A stretch of 64,000 nt of DNA from Microbulbifer sp. TB1203 (GCF_030997045.1 NZ_CP116899.1:4302001-4366000), one strand, 5' to 3'; positions 1-10,172 are shown, counted from the stretch's first letter. Program-made: numbers and translations. Notes: a model not told the origin generated them from the sequence alone.

Positions 1-1776
1 TTCCAGCATGCGGTCCACCACTGAATCCGCGGGATGGGCGGCCGGGGTTTTCCCCTCCGACTCCAGATCGGCAACAGTCTGCTGGCGAATCTTGCCCATC
101 AGTGTGAGCGACACTTCGTCGCTGACCGCCAGCGGTCCCACCGGGAAACCCGCCAGTGCGGCGGCGTTTTCGATGCTCGCCGGGCAGACGCCCTCTCCCA
201 GCATGGCAATACCTTCGTTGGTGTAGCAGCCGAACACCCGCGAGGTGAAAAAACCGCGGCTGTCGTTGACCACGATCGGTGTCTTACCGATCTGCCGCAC
301 AAAGGCGAAGGCCCGGGCCAGGGTGTCGTCGGAGGTCTGTTCGCCGCGGATGATTTCCACCAGCGGCATCCTGTCCGCGGGGGAGAAGAAATGCAGGCCG
401 ATAAAATTCATTGGCCGCGTACTGGCGCGGGCCAGGCCGGTAATGGGCAGGGTGGAGGTGTTGGAGGCGAAGACTGCGCTCTCGGCCAATTGCGCCTCCG
501 CCTCGACGGTGACTTCGGCTTTGAGTTTTCGGTCCTCGAAAACCGCCTCGATCACCAGTTCACAGCCCTGAAGGTCCTGTGGGTCTGCGGTGGGTTGGAT
601 GCGGTCGAGGATTTCCCGCACGGAGTTCTCGTCGGTCTTTCCCTGTTGCAGGCGTTTTTGCAGTGACTTGTCGGCGTAACCCTTGCCCTTTTGCGCGGCC
701 TCCGCGGAAATATCTTTAAGTACAACCTGCACGCCCTTTCCGGCACAGGCATAGGCGATGGCCGCGCCCATCATGCCGGCGCCGAGGATGCCGATTTTGC
801 GCAGCGGTTGGATTTTTTCCGCTCGCATTTCTTTGCGCACCGCCTCCGGCAGGCAGTCGCCGGCCTCGACGGCGTTTTTGCCGAACCAGAAGGTGCCGAT
901 CATATTTTTTGCCACCGGGCCGCAGGCGAGTTCGACAAAATGGCGGGATTCGATACGGCTGGCGGTATCGAAATCCACCTGGGCGCCTTCGACCACAGTG
1001 GCGAGGATCGCCTCCGGTGCCGGCAGGCAGCCTTTGGTCTTCTGCCTGAGCATCGCCGGGGCAATGATCCGCAGCTGGGTGTTTTTGCGGTTGTTGGCAT
1101 CGCCGCCGGGCATGCGGTAATCGGGGCTGTCCCAGGGCTGCTGACTCTGCGGGTTGGCGAGAATAAATGCGCGCGCCAGTTCCAGCAGTTGCTCCGGGGT
1201 TTGCGCCAGTTGGTGTATCAGGCCGGCTTCCCGCGCGCGCCGGGCATTCAACTGTTTGCCTTCCAACAGGTAGGGAAGGGAATTTTGCAGGCCGAGCAGG
1301 CGCGGCATACGCGTGCAGCCACCGCCGCCGGGCAGCAGCCCCAGGGTGACTTCCGGCAGGCCGATTTTGACCGCGCCACTGTCCAGTGCAATGCGCTGGT
1401 GACAGGCGAGACAGATTTCCCAGCCTCCTCCCAAAGCGGCGCCGTTGATCGCGGCCACCACCGGTTTGCCCTGGGTTTCCAGCCAGCGCAGATCCGCCTT
1501 GAGCGCCTCGCAGCTGTCGAAGAACCCCCCCGCGTCTTCCCGTTTGGCCGCATAGAGCGCCTTGAGATCGCCGCCGGCAAAGAAGGTTTTTTTGGCGGAG
1601 CGGATGACGATGCCGGTGAAATCGCTGTTTTGCAGCTGTTGGACAGCTTCGCGCAGGGACTCGGTAAAATCCCGATCCATCACATTGGCGGAGGCGTTGG
1701 GGTTGTCCAGGATCAGGTGGGCGATATTGTCGCTGTCTTTTTCCAGGCGAATGGATTTCATCTTGCCAATTTCCAT
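1..1776 (-). CDS. fadJ: Multifunctional enoyl-CoA hydratase / 3-hydroxyacyl-CoA dehydrogenase (FadJ/FadB-like), C-terminus beyond window
   Basis: Catalyses the hydration and NAD-dependent oxidation steps of fatty acid beta-oxidation. About 590 residues are visible. The N-terminal crotonase domain shows ALGGGWEICLAC and GLPEVTLG, which carry the two catalytic glutamates of the family. It is followed by a Rossmann NAD-binding motif (GILGAGMMGAAIAYA) and the dehydrogenase active-site segment GLHFFSP. The ATG at 1776 lies 2 bp after the stop of the thiolase gene, so the two form one transcription unit. The frame is still open at base 1, so the protein is incomplete here. Thiolase-first order is like fadI-fadJ rather than fadB-fadA, but the symbol is an inference; it could equally be a short-chain-specific paralogue. 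Confidence 0.93.
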   Translation of the reverse strand, partial: MEIGKMKSIRLEKDSDNIAHLILDNPNASANVMDRDFTESLREAVQQLQNSDFTGIVIRSAKKTFFAGGDLKALYAAKREDAGGFFDSCEALKADLRWLETQGKPVVAAINGAALGGGWEICLACHQRIALDSGAVKIGLPEVTLGLLPGGGGCTRMPRLLGLQNSLPYLLEGKQLNARRAREAGLIHQLAQTPEQLLELARAFILANPQSQQPWDSPDYRMPGGDANNRKNTQLRIIAPAMLRQKTKGCLPAPEAILATVVEGAQVDFDTASRIESRHFVELACGPVAKNMIGTFWFGKNAVEAGDCLPEAVRKEMRAEKIQPLRKIGILGAGMMGAAIAYACAGKGVQVVLKDISAEAAQKGKGYADKSLQKRLQQGKTDENSVREILDRIQPTADPQDLQGCELVIEAVFEDRKLKAEVTVEAEAQLAESAVFASNTSTLPITGLARASTRPMNFIGLHFFSPADRMPLVEIIRGEQTSDDTLARAFAFVRQIGKTPIVVNDSRGFFTSRVFGCYTNEGIAMLGEGVCPASIENAAALAGFPVGPLAVSDEVSLTLMGKIRQQTVADLESEGKTPAAHPADSVVDRMLE

Positions 1777-1778
1777 TT

Positions 1779-2987
<1,209 letters not shown>

Positions 2988-3210
2988 GGTTGCCTCGCTG
3001 GTTATTGTTTGAATCTCTATAAGTTAGTCGCGCTCCGGGATGGTGCAAATGATAAAAGGCGTCAGCAGTAGTGACGCCCGCTGGCGGGATGACCATAGAT
3101 TCACCCGGGGGTCCGGGCCGCCAACTATTCGGAATCGGACTAACCCGAAGATAACGCTGCCATACACTCAGGAGAGACGTTTTTGTTGTTTTAAACGACG
3201 AGGATTCGCT

Positions 3211-4446
3211 ATGGCGGAGAATTTACTGGAGGTGGCTGAGCGGCAGCTGGGCCCTACCGGCATCAGTGCTATGGACAGCGCCCTGGGCATTCCGGCGGGG
3301 AAGGGGGAGTCTGCTCTGAAGGCGGGGATGGCCACCACCATCGCGGGTATGTTGCACAGGGGCACCGACCGCAGCGGCCTGGGCAGCATGCTCAATATGG
3401 TCACCGGCCACAGCGAGCTGGATTTATCCTCGCTTAGCCATATTTCCAGGGATTCGGAGCGGATGAGCGGCCTGCAGGAAAATGGTGACGACATGCTCGA
3501 TACCATTTTCGGAAACAAACGGGGCAACATCATCCGGGCTTTTTCCTCGTCGCTGGGTTTGAATGTCGAGACCGGCGGCAATCTGCTGAGGGTGATTGCC
3601 CCGATAACCATGTCGGTCCTGGGCCAAAAGGCGAGAAGCCAGAACCTGGATATGGGTGGGCTGGCCACGCTGCTGTTGGAGCAGAAACCTTATATCGAGG
3701 ATAAGTTGCCGGGCGACATGCTGCAGGAGTTGGGGGTCACCAGCTTTGAGAGCCTCGGTGAAGGGGCGCGGGCTTTTTCTCGCGGGCACGCGGAACCCCA
3801 AGCGGCGCGGACTCCGGAGGAGCGCAGGCGTGGCGGCAGCTTCGGCAAGTGGTTTTGGCCGCTGTTGATCGCCCTGGCGGCACTCTACGCGCTGAATATG
3901 TGTGCCAGGAAAGATCGCGTGGAGGACAGGCCCAGCGCGGTGATCCTGGAGGATGAAACAGTGATTACCGGCGAACCGGCGACTCCTTCTGCGCCGGCCG
4001 TACCGGAAACAACTTCCCGGGATACCACTATGGAGGGGGTGACGGGCGGCAATTTTTCCAGCAGTTTTCGCGAGTACCTGAACAACCCCGCCCGGGACCC
4101 CAACCGCGAATTTCCCCTGGGCATTCAGTTCGCTCCGGACAGCGCCACGGTCACCAGCCCGTCGGTGCCGGATGTGGAGGCATTGGTAAAAATTCTGCAG
4201 GAGAAACCTGGGGTCACCATTGCCATCGAGGGCCACACTTCCGGCGAGGGCGACGAGGCGACGAACCAGCAGCTCTCCGAGGAGCGCGCCGAGGCTGTGC
4301 GCCAGATGCTGGTGGACAAGGGTATCGATGGCAACCGGATAACCGCGACAGGTATGGGCTCGGCCAAACCGATCGCCGACGACAGCACCGAAGGGGGCAA
4401 GGAGAAAAACCGCCGCATCAGTGTGCGGGTGGTGACCTTTGGGTAG
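3211..4446 (+). CDS. DUF937-like / OmpA-family fusion membrane protein
   Basis: A 411-residue protein with an unusual layout. Residues 1-185 are rich in Gly, Leu and Ser and resemble the DUF937 family (recognised by pattern, not by search). Residues about 212-231 form one membrane segment (WFWPLLIALAALYALNM), followed by a Pro/Thr-rich linker. Residues about 290-411 form an OmpA C-terminal peptidoglycan-binding domain with IEGHTSGEG and NRRISVRV. I chose the ATG at 3211, preceded by GACGAGGA, over the upstream in-frame ATG at 3040, whose extension is not protein-like. The topology suggests an inner-membrane anchor with the OmpA domain in the periplasm and the DUF937-like part in the cytoplasm. 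Role unknown. Confidence 0.88.
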   Translation: MAENLLEVAERQLGPTGISAMDSALGIPAGKGESALKAGMATTIAGMLHRGTDRSGLGSMLNMVTGHSELDLSSLSHISRDSERMSGLQENGDDMLDTIFGNKRGNIIRAFSSSLGLNVETGGNLLRVIAPITMSVLGQKARSQNLDMGGLATLLLEQKPYIEDKLPGDMLQELGVTSFESLGEGARAFSRGHAEPQAARTPEERRRGGSFGKWFWPLLIALAALYALNMCARKDRVEDRPSAVILEDETVITGEPATPSAPAVPETTSRDTTMEGVTGGNFSSSFREYLNNPARDPNREFPLGIQFAPDSATVTSPSVPDVEALVKILQEKPGVTIAIEGHTSGEGDEATNQQLSEERAEAVRQMLVDKGIDGNRITATGMGSAKPIADDSTEGGKEKNRRISVRVVTFG

Positions 4447-4486
4447 TAGGTTCGGCGGTACAGAGGGGGTGAGCACACGCTTTGGT

Positions 4487-4578
4487 CGTTCCGGCGCAGG
4501 CCGGAACCCAGGGGCCACCAGACTGGATACCGGTACCGGATCCAGTCCGGCATGACGTTCCTGCGCCGGTATGACGAG
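4487..4578. repeat. Dispersed palindromic repeat (CCGGCATGACG type)
   Basis: About 90 bp between two convergent genes contain TTCCGGCGCAGGCCGGAA and the dyad GACTGGAT...ATCCAGTC, ending in CCGGCATGACG and CGCCGGTATGACGA. This resembles the widespread proteobacterial intergenic repeat whose spurious translation reads like FPRRRES/ GSGLRRND. It may double as a transcription barrier between the OmpA-like gene and the AraC gene. Confidence 0.6.
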
Positions 4579-4605
4579 TCGTGAGCTCAATTCGAGACTG
4601 GGTAT

Positions 4606-5643
4606 CTACGGGCCGCGGAATTTCTCCCGATAGGCCCCCGGCGCCAGCCCGGTCCACTTCTTGAACGCGCGGTTGAACGCGCTGGGCTCGGAAAAACCCA
4701 GGCGCTCGGCGATCTCCGCCACCGCGGTCTCCTGTTTTTTCAACTGGTACACGGCCATGTCCCGGCGCACCGAGTCCTTGATGTCCTGCCAGCTGTTGCC
4801 CTCCTCCTTCAGCCGACGGCGCAGGGTCTGCGGCGAGGTGTAGAGACGCGCGGCCACGTCGTCCAGGGAGAGGTTTTCGATCCCGCCCTGGTTTTGCAGC
4901 ATGCGGCGGACGCGTCCGGTGTAGCTGTTGTCGGATTTGTATTGGGCCAGCAGGCATTCGGGAGCGCGGCCGAGAAATTCGGCGAGCTGCTGTTCATCGC
5001 GTACCAACGGCATCTGCAGATAGCGGGTGCTGAACACCAGGCAGGTCTCCCCCTGGTGGAAGTAGTGCCGGCACGGGAACATATCACTGTAGTCTTCGTT
5101 GTAGTCCGGCGGCGGGAAGGCCAGGTGCACCCGTTCCAGCAGAATGGTGCGGTCGATCAGCCAGCTGAAAAAGCGCAGCCAGATCAGCGCCAGGGATTCC
5201 ACGAAAATCTGGTTGGGCAGGCGCCGGTCATTGCCGTGGTGGATCAGCAGGCGGGCCTCTTCGCCATCCTCCACCAGCTTGATCTGCAAGTCGTCGCTGA
5301 CCATGGACACAAAGCGTCCGGAGCGCAGCAGCGCTCGGCGCAGGTTGGGGCAGCTGATACAGGCGTGGCCCATCATCGCGAAGGTGCCGGGGAGCCAGGG
5401 GCGGGCCAGGAAGCCGCCGGACTCGTCCGCCAGCAGGTCCCATTCCCGGCGCAGCAGAAGTGCCACACGCTCGCGGGGGATGCGGTTGTCGGGTTCCTCC
5501 AGCAGGGTTGGATCTATCTCCGCATCCAGCAGCAGCTGCCGACAGTCCAGCCCCGCCGCCCGGGCCCCGGCCAGCTGCGCCTGTACCGCGGCGGCGAGGA
5601 TACCCGGATGTGCCTCGCGCTCGATTTGCGTTTCTGTCTCCAC
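4606..5643 (-). CDS. AraC-family transcriptional regulator (OruR/ArgR-like architecture)
   Basis: A 345-residue DNA-binding regulator. The N-terminal ~200 residues fit the AraC-type 'arabinose-binding N-terminal' family found in Pseudomonas OruR-like regulators (HACISCPNLRRAL region). The C-terminal ~100 residues hold two helix-turn-helix units: LSLDDVAARLYTSPQTLRRRL and the second one in AEIAERLGFSEPSAFNRAFKKW, followed by TGLAPGAYREKF. The start is a GTG at 5643; a downstream start is possible. It is divergent from the small HTH gene at 5830. The ligand and regulon cannot be read from the sequence. Confidence 0.92.
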   Translation of the reverse strand: METETQIEREAHPGILAAAVQAQLAGARAAGLDCRQLLLDAEIDPTLLEEPDNRIPRERVALLLRREWDLLADESGGFLARPWLPGTFAMMGHACISCPNLRRALLRSGRFVSMVSDDLQIKLVEDGEEARLLIHHGNDRRLPNQIFVESLALIWLRFFSWLIDRTILLERVHLAFPPPDYNEDYSDMFPCRHYFHQGETCLVFSTRYLQMPLVRDEQQLAEFLGRAPECLLAQYKSDNSYTGRVRRMLQNQGGIENLSLDDVAARLYTSPQTLRRRLKEEGNSWQDIKDSVRRDMAVYQLKKQETAVAEIAERLGFSEPSAFNRAFKKWTGLAPGAYREKFRGP

Positions 5644-5829
5644 TGTCCTGTCCCCAGTCGATGTGGATTGGACTCGGGATTATGCGCAATGCGGCGGGGA
5701 AAGTCAGGTTTGGGTGAATGGCGATAAGTGACCGGCCGGGCACGGGTTGGATGTCACCGGTACTGCATTCAGGTTTGGGGCAGGGGTGAAGCTGTGCTAC
5801 AAACAGCCTATGTACAACAGGACAGCACT

Positions 5830-6150
5830 ATGAATCCGGAACTGGAAAAGCAGCTCAATCCCACCATCTGCCGGCGCATGCTGATCGCCCATCTGATCGA
5901 AACCCTGCCCAAGCCCAACAACCCGGCACTGGAGGAGGCCACAGGCTGGCCGCGCCGCACAGTGCAGGACATTATCGCCAAGGGCCTGCCGGGGCACGGC
6001 ACCCGGGTGGAATTTGTTCAGCAGGGTGTGCGCAACAACGATGGTTACTATGTGCTGAAAGACTGGGGTTCCTTCGATCGGCAGTGGGTGCGGGAACAGT
6101 TACCGGTTATCTGCAGGGTGCTCGGTGTGTCTTCGCCGGCCCCCGAATGA
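5830..6150 (+). CDS. Small winged-helix/HTH protein of unknown function
   Basis: A 106-residue protein starting at the ATG at 5830 (NPELEKQLNPTICRRML). The open frame runs further upstream, but the extension looks non-coding. The middle (ALEEATGWPRRTVQDIIAKGL) has the spacing of a helix-turn-helix, and the protein is small and basic enough to bind DNA. Similar short 'winged helix' proteins exist in pseudomonads (recollection). It stands alone, divergent from the AraC regulator. No target can be named. Confidence 0.75.
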   Translation: MNPELEKQLNPTICRRMLIAHLIETLPKPNNPALEEATGWPRRTVQDIIAKGLPGHGTRVEFVQQGVRNNDGYYVLKDWGSFDRQWVREQLPVICRVLGVSSPAPE

Positions 6151-6221
6151 TTTGGCGCATACAACGCTCTTGCGTCCCGCCGCACAGTTGATCGGCAACG
6201 CCGCCTCTAAAAATTAATGCT

Positions 6222-6278
6222 GTAGGGTGCGCCGTGACAGAAAATGCAGGAGCAATTTTCTGTCCCGGCGCACCCTAC
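6222..6278. repeat. Inverted repeat, GTAGGGTGCGCCG family
   Basis: Arms GTAGGGTGCGCCG-TGACAGAAAAT and its near-perfect complement ending GGCGCACCCTAC enclose a short loop. The same GTAGGGTGCGCCG core recurs as a larger palindrome at 45064-45120. Both copies lie between convergent genes. Confidence 0.75.
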
Positions 6279-6312
6279 GTCCAAAAGCAGGTTCGCGATT
6301 TTTGGAAGTGCC

Positions 6313-6352
6313 CCAATGATCACTTACCAGCGAGCCGGTAAGTGATCATTGG
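6313..6352. terminator. Perfect 16-bp inverted repeat between convergent genes
   Basis: CCAATGATCACTTACC and its exact complement are separated by 8 nt. The element lies 15 bp beyond the stop of the DUF4168-type gene and downstream of the HTH gene. There is no clear T tract on either side, so a bidirectional terminator role is inferred from position and stem strength only. Confidence 0.5.
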
Positions 6353-6366
6353 AGACTGTTTATCGA

Positions 6367-6732
6367 CTATTGCTGTTTTTGCAGCAATTTGTTGATCTTC
6401 TTGACCAGTGTCTGGTCGGTTTTCAACCGGTTGGCGATTTCCTGGTATTCCTCTTTGCTCAGCCCCGCTGCCTTGACCGCCGAGAGCATCTTGCCCTGTG
6501 CTTCCTGGTTCAGCGCTTCCGTCTCCTCGATGTTTTTCGATGCCTTGATCTTCGGCGCATATTCGCGGCTCAGGTCGACAATAGAACGATAGGCGTTGGC
6601 AAATTTCTCCAGTTTCGCATCGCTGAAGGTGACTTTCTGGACCTGCTGGACAGCGACCTCTCCGCCGCCAGCCTGGGCGATAACCATAGGGGCGACAAAC
6701 AAAAGCGCGAGTGCGATAGCTGGTACTTTCAT
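6367..6732 (-). CDS. DUF4168-type secreted protein
   Basis: A 121-residue protein with a signal peptide (MKVPAIALALLFVAPMVIAQA, cleavage after about residue 20) and a charged helical body (FANAYRSIVDLSREYAPKI ... MLSAVKAAGLSKEEYQEI ... KINKLL) of the kind seen in DUF4168 periplasmic proteins. The start at 6732 is fixed by a GAGG Shine-Dalgarno 7 bp upstream and by the signal peptide; the longer upstream frame is spurious. Function unknown; isolated gene. Confidence 0.82.
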   Translation of the reverse strand: MKVPAIALALLFVAPMVIAQAGGGEVAVQQVQKVTFSDAKLEKFANAYRSIVDLSREYAPKIKASKNIEETEALNQEAQGKMLSAVKAAGLSKEEYQEIANRLKTDQTLVKKINKLLQKQQ

Positions 6733-6947
6733 TGGATACCTCGACAGAGACAGGTGGCGGACGCTTTTACACAGGGAATGTGGCCCAGCGTCTCGGTAAG
6801 GCGACAAGCGCCCCGCCGCGGGGGCGCGGAAAAGGCGTTGTTCTGCTCAGCTTAGACGCTTCCCGCGAGGTTATCGCGCCATTTGCCGCCTAAAACTCAT
6901 CGGAGAGAATTGCGCCCCACCGGATCTGAGAACTGCTTGGTCACGGC

Positions 6948-7571
6948 TCAAAAAATCCCGAGGAACTTCTTGCGCCGCTTCAGCGAACTCTCGCAGCTGG
7001 CGAGCTGCCTCTGGTAAGTCTGCGCCTGGGCGGACACCTTGTGGGACACCTTCTTCAGCCAGGACTTGCTGCGGAAAGTGCGCCGGTTAAAGCCGCCGTG
7101 GCCCTCGTGGTAGGCCAGATAGAGGTGATAGGTGTCGTCGGGCCGGATGCGGCACTGGCGCTGGCTGGTGTTGTTGTACCAGCCGACGAAATCGATGGCA
7201 TCGCCAAAATCATCGCGATCAGCGCCATAACGGGATGCCGCGCGCTGGTAGCTGCGCCAGGTGCTGTCCAGCGCCTGGGGATAGCCGTAGGCATCCGAGG
7301 GGCGCGGGCCGGGAATAAAACCGAGGATCTTGGTGCGCTGCGGTCGCGCATCGTGCACGAAACGGGATTCCTGGTGCAGCACCGCCATCATGGTGGGAAT
7401 GGGGGAGCCCCACTTCTCCTCGGCGTCCTTGGCCTTGCCGTACCAGCCCTTTTTCTCGCGGAAAATCGAGCAGATATCACCGGGATTACTGGGCGGGCTG
7501 GTGGCGCAGCCGGCGGTCAGGCCGGTGCACAGCAGCAGGAACAGGACGAGGGGCTTCTTATTGTTCAGCAT
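6948..7571 (-). CDS. Lytic-transglycosylase-like lipoprotein (SLT fold)
   Basis: A 207-residue lipoprotein. The lipobox LTAGC sits at about residue 22 after a hydrophobic leader. The body carries a lysozyme-like pattern: MMAVLHQESRF (catalytic Glu in the ES pair), AYGYPQALDSTW, and YLAYHEGHGGF. It probably cleaves peptidoglycan at the outer membrane inner face. The start ATG at 7571 abuts a 21-bp tandem repeat array derived from the end of rpiA, so its leader (TTTACCCCCAAATAGAATC) lacks an evident Shine-Dalgarno. It probably depends on read-through from rpiA. Confidence 0.85.
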   Translation of the reverse strand: MLNNKKPLVLFLLLCTGLTAGCATSPPSNPGDICSIFREKKGWYGKAKDAEEKWGSPIPTMMAVLHQESRFVHDARPQRTKILGFIPGPRPSDAYGYPQALDSTWRSYQRAASRYGADRDDFGDAIDFVGWYNNTSQRQCRIRPDDTYHLYLAYHEGHGGFNRRTFRSKSWLKKVSHKVSAQAQTYQRQLASCESSLKRRKKFLGIF

Positions 7572-7575
7572 GATT

Positions 7576-7680
7576 CTATTTGGGGGTAAAGGTTTTCTAT
7601 TGCGCGCTAAAGGCTTTCTATTGGGCGCTAAAGGCTCTCTATTGGGCGCTAAAGGCTCTCTATTGGGCGCTAAAGGCTTT
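7576..7680. repeat. Five-copy 21-bp tandem repeat duplicating the rpiA 3' end
   Basis: Units begin CTATTGGGCGCTAAAGGC and start at 7576, 7597, 7618, 7639 and 7660. The 7660 copy encodes the last residues of RpiA (KAFSAQ-stop). The copies beyond the stop drift with distance: 7618-7680 nearly identical, 7597 one change in the core, 7576 degenerate. On the minus strand each unit repeats the stop codon. The array forms the whole spacer to the downstream lipoprotein gene. Confidence 0.93.
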
Positions 7681-8343
7681 GACCCCGGCCGCGGTGCCCA
7701 GCAGTAGCAGGTCCGCCGGGCGGAGAGCGAAGATGCCGTTGGTCACCACGCCGGTGATATTGTTGATCGCCTTTTCCAGGGCGACCGGCTCCCTGATCTC
7801 CAGGTTGTGCACGTCCAGTATGACATTGCCGTTGTCGGTGACCACCCCCTGGCGGTACACCGGGTCGCCCCCCAGCTTGACCAGCTCCCGCGCCACCAGC
7901 GAGCGGGCCATGGGGATTACCTCCACCGGCAGCGGAAAGTTGCCCAACACCGGCACCCACTTGCTCTCGTCGGCGATGCACACGAATTCTTCCGCGCAGG
8001 CGGCGACAATCTTCTCCCGGGTGAGCGCGGCGCCACCGCCCTTGATCAGTTGCAGCGCCGGGTTGGTTTCGTCGGCACCGTCCACATAGACCCGGATGCC
8101 GTCCACACTGTTAAGGTCGTATACCGGAATGCCGTGGGATTTGAGGCGCTCGGCGGAGGCCTCGGAGCTGGCCACGGTGCCGTCGAACCGGCCCTTGATC
8201 TCCGCCAGGTAGTCGATAAAGAAATTGGCGGTGGAGCCGGTACCCACGCCGACAATGGAATCTGCCTCCAGTTTGGGGGCGATGGTCTCCACGGCGGCGC
8301 GGGCGGTGGCGCGCTTCAGCTGATCCTGGGTTGTGCTGGTCAA
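7660..8343 (-). CDS. rpiA: Ribose-5-phosphate isomerase A
   Basis: Interconverts ribose 5-phosphate and ribulose 5-phosphate in the non-oxidative pentose phosphate pathway. Family motifs seen: VGVGTGSTANFFIDYL (phosphate loop), ASSEASAERL, YVDGADETN, and LIKGGGAALTREK. I place the start at the TTG at 8343 (MTSTTQDQLKR) because AGGGGA lies 7 bp upstream and this gives 227 residues, close to the usual ~220; an upstream TTG at 8361 would add six residues. Divergent from ilvA, 145 bp away. Its last codons are the seed of the tandem repeat described separately. Confidence 0.97.
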   Translation of the reverse strand: MTSTTQDQLKRATARAAVETIAPKLEADSIVGVGTGSTANFFIDYLAEIKGRFDGTVASSEASAERLKSHGIPVYDLNSVDGIRVYVDGADETNPALQLIKGGGAALTREKIVAACAEEFVCIADESKWVPVLGNFPLPVEVIPMARSLVARELVKLGGDPVYRQGVVTDNGNVILDVHNLEIREPVALEKAINNITGVVTNGIFALRPADLLLLGTAAGVKAFSAQ

Positions 8344-8488
8344 AAGGCTTCCCCTGTGCAATTTTTATTGGATAAAGGCCTGTGCAGAGAAAAAATCTCG
8401 CGTTAAAGCCGTATCTGGGTGGCAATGATGCTGCCGGAAGATTAGACTGGCGGGCTGAATTCACCGCAATGGCTGTTGTTGCCCCACC

Positions 8489-10003
8489 ATGCCCAAGTCC
8501 TATATCAAGCGCATTCTAGACGCGCGCATCTACGATGTCGCCTCGGAGACCCCGCTGGAGCCCATGCGCCAGTTGTCGCACCGCTTCAACAACCGCATCC
8601 TGCTCAAGCGGGAGGATCTGCAGCCGGTGTTCTCCTTCAAGGTGCGCGGGGCCTACAACAAGCTGTTGCAACTGCCCGCGGAGCAGCGCGCCCGCGGTGT
8701 CATCGCCGCCTCCGCCGGCAACCACGCCCAGGGTTTGGCGCTGGGTGCGGCGCAGCTGGGGGTGCGCGCCACCATCGTGATGCCCACCACCACCCCGCAG
8801 ATCAAGGTGAACGCGGTGCGCATGCGCGGCGCCGAGGTAGTACTGCACGGGGATACCTTCGACGAAGCGGCGGCGCATGCGCAGGAATTGGTAGAGGAGC
8901 GCGGACTGGTGTTCGTGCACCCCTACGACGATCCGGATGTCATCGCCGGCCAGGGCACCGTGGCCATGGAACTGCTGCGCCAGCATCCCGGCAACCTGGA
9001 TGCGGTGTTTATTCCCGTGGGCGGTGGCGGCCTGGCCGCGGGCATGGCCAGCTATATCAAATATGTGCGCCCGGAAGTGAAAGTTTTCGCGGTGGAGCCG
9101 GAAGACGCCGCCTGTCTCAAGGCAGCGATGGACGCGGGCCAGCGCGTGCGTCTGCCCCAGGTGGGGCTATTCGCCGATGGCGTGGCGGTGGCGCAGATCG
9201 GCGCTGAGACCTTCCGCGTACTGCGGGAGACGGTGGACGGGGTCATCACCGTGACCACCGACGAGATCTGTGCGGCGATCAAGGATATCTTCGAGGACAC
9301 CCGCTCCATCGCCGAGCCCGCGGGCGCCGTGGGTCTTGCCGGCATGAAGAAATACATGGAGCAGAGCGACAGCCGCAATGCCACTCTGGCCACTGTGTGC
9401 AGCGGGGCCAACATCAACTTCGACCGCCTGCGCTATATCAGCGAGCGCACCGAGATCGGCGAGAAGCGCGAGGCGGTGCTGGCGGTGACTATCCCCGAGC
9501 GCCCCGGCAGCTACCTGGACTTCTGCCGCAGCCTCGGCGACCGGGCCATCACCGAGTTCAACTACCGCTATGCCAACAGCGGCGAGGCGCACATCTTTGT
9601 CGGCCTGCAGGTGACCACGGGTGCGGACCGGGCGCAGCTGGTGCAGCAACTGGCGGACGGCGGCTACAAAGTCACCGACCTCACCGACAACGAGATGGCC
9701 AAGCTGCATATCCGTCACCTTGTGGGCGGGCGCGCGCCGGGGCTGGAAGACGAGGTGGTCTACCGCTTTGAATTTCCCGAGCGTCCGGGGGCGCTGCGCA
9801 AGTTTCTGGAACAGCTGGCCGGGCGCTGGAATATCACCCTGTTCCACTACCGCAACCACGGTGCCGCCTACGGCCGGGTGCTGGTGGGTATGCAGGTGGC
9901 GGAAGGAGAGCGGGGGCAGCTGCGCACCCTGCTGGAGCAACTGCACTACCCCTTCTGGGACGAAAGCGACAATCCCGCCTACCGGTTTTTCCTGGCCAGC
10001 TAG
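8489..10003 (+). CDS. ilvA: Threonine ammonia-lyase, biosynthetic
   Basis: PLP enzyme converting threonine to 2-oxobutanoate, the first step of isoleucine synthesis. 504 residues, matching the long biosynthetic form. The PLP lysine is in FSFKVRGAYN (about residue 51), the phosphate-binding glycine loop in PVGGGGLAAGM. The C-terminal third holds two ACT-like regulatory domains, with EFNYRYANSGEAHIFVG and TLFHYRNHGAAYGRVLVG as the paired repeats, so feedback control by isoleucine is expected from the family. The pathway partners ilvD and ilvE are elsewhere in this window. Confidence 0.97.
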   Translation: MPKSYIKRILDARIYDVASETPLEPMRQLSHRFNNRILLKREDLQPVFSFKVRGAYNKLLQLPAEQRARGVIAASAGNHAQGLALGAAQLGVRATIVMPTTTPQIKVNAVRMRGAEVVLHGDTFDEAAAHAQELVEERGLVFVHPYDDPDVIAGQGTVAMELLRQHPGNLDAVFIPVGGGGLAAGMASYIKYVRPEVKVFAVEPEDAACLKAAMDAGQRVRLPQVGLFADGVAVAQIGAETFRVLRETVDGVITVTTDEICAAIKDIFEDTRSIAEPAGAVGLAGMKKYMEQSDSRNATLATVCSGANINFDRLRYISERTEIGEKREAVLAVTIPERPGSYLDFCRSLGDRAITEFNYRYANSGEAHIFVGLQVTTGADRAQLVQQLADGGYKVTDLTDNEMAKLHIRHLVGGRAPGLEDEVVYRFEFPERPGALRKFLEQLAGRWNITLFHYRNHGAAYGRVLVGMQVAEGERGQLRTLLEQLHYPFWDESDNPAYRFFLAS

Positions 10004-10085
10004 GGAGTCGCCGGAGTGACGAATTTGACTTATTCAGAGGCCTCCGTAGATCAGGCAGACGGATTTGTCGAACTTTTAGCTCAAA

Positions 10086-10105
10086 TTTGCGACATTTGTC
10101 GCAAA
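10086..10105. promoter_or_regulatory. Perfect 9-bp dyad TTTGCGACA-TT-TGTCGCAAA
   Basis: A perfect palindrome 83 bp after ilvA and 136 bp before the 46-codon ORF. It is followed on the plus strand by A residues, so it is not an ilvA terminator. Size and symmetry suit a dimeric regulator site; the regulator is unknown. Confidence 0.4.
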
Positions 10106-10172
10106 AAACGCTGCCTGGCCGGTTACTTTTCCACCGGTAGTCGAGTATCTTGCCTGTTGCGGAACTTTTGCG

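Noticed and set aside
7576..7680. CRISPR-like array
   Set aside because: Units are directly adjacent with no spacers and derive from rpiA coding sequence.
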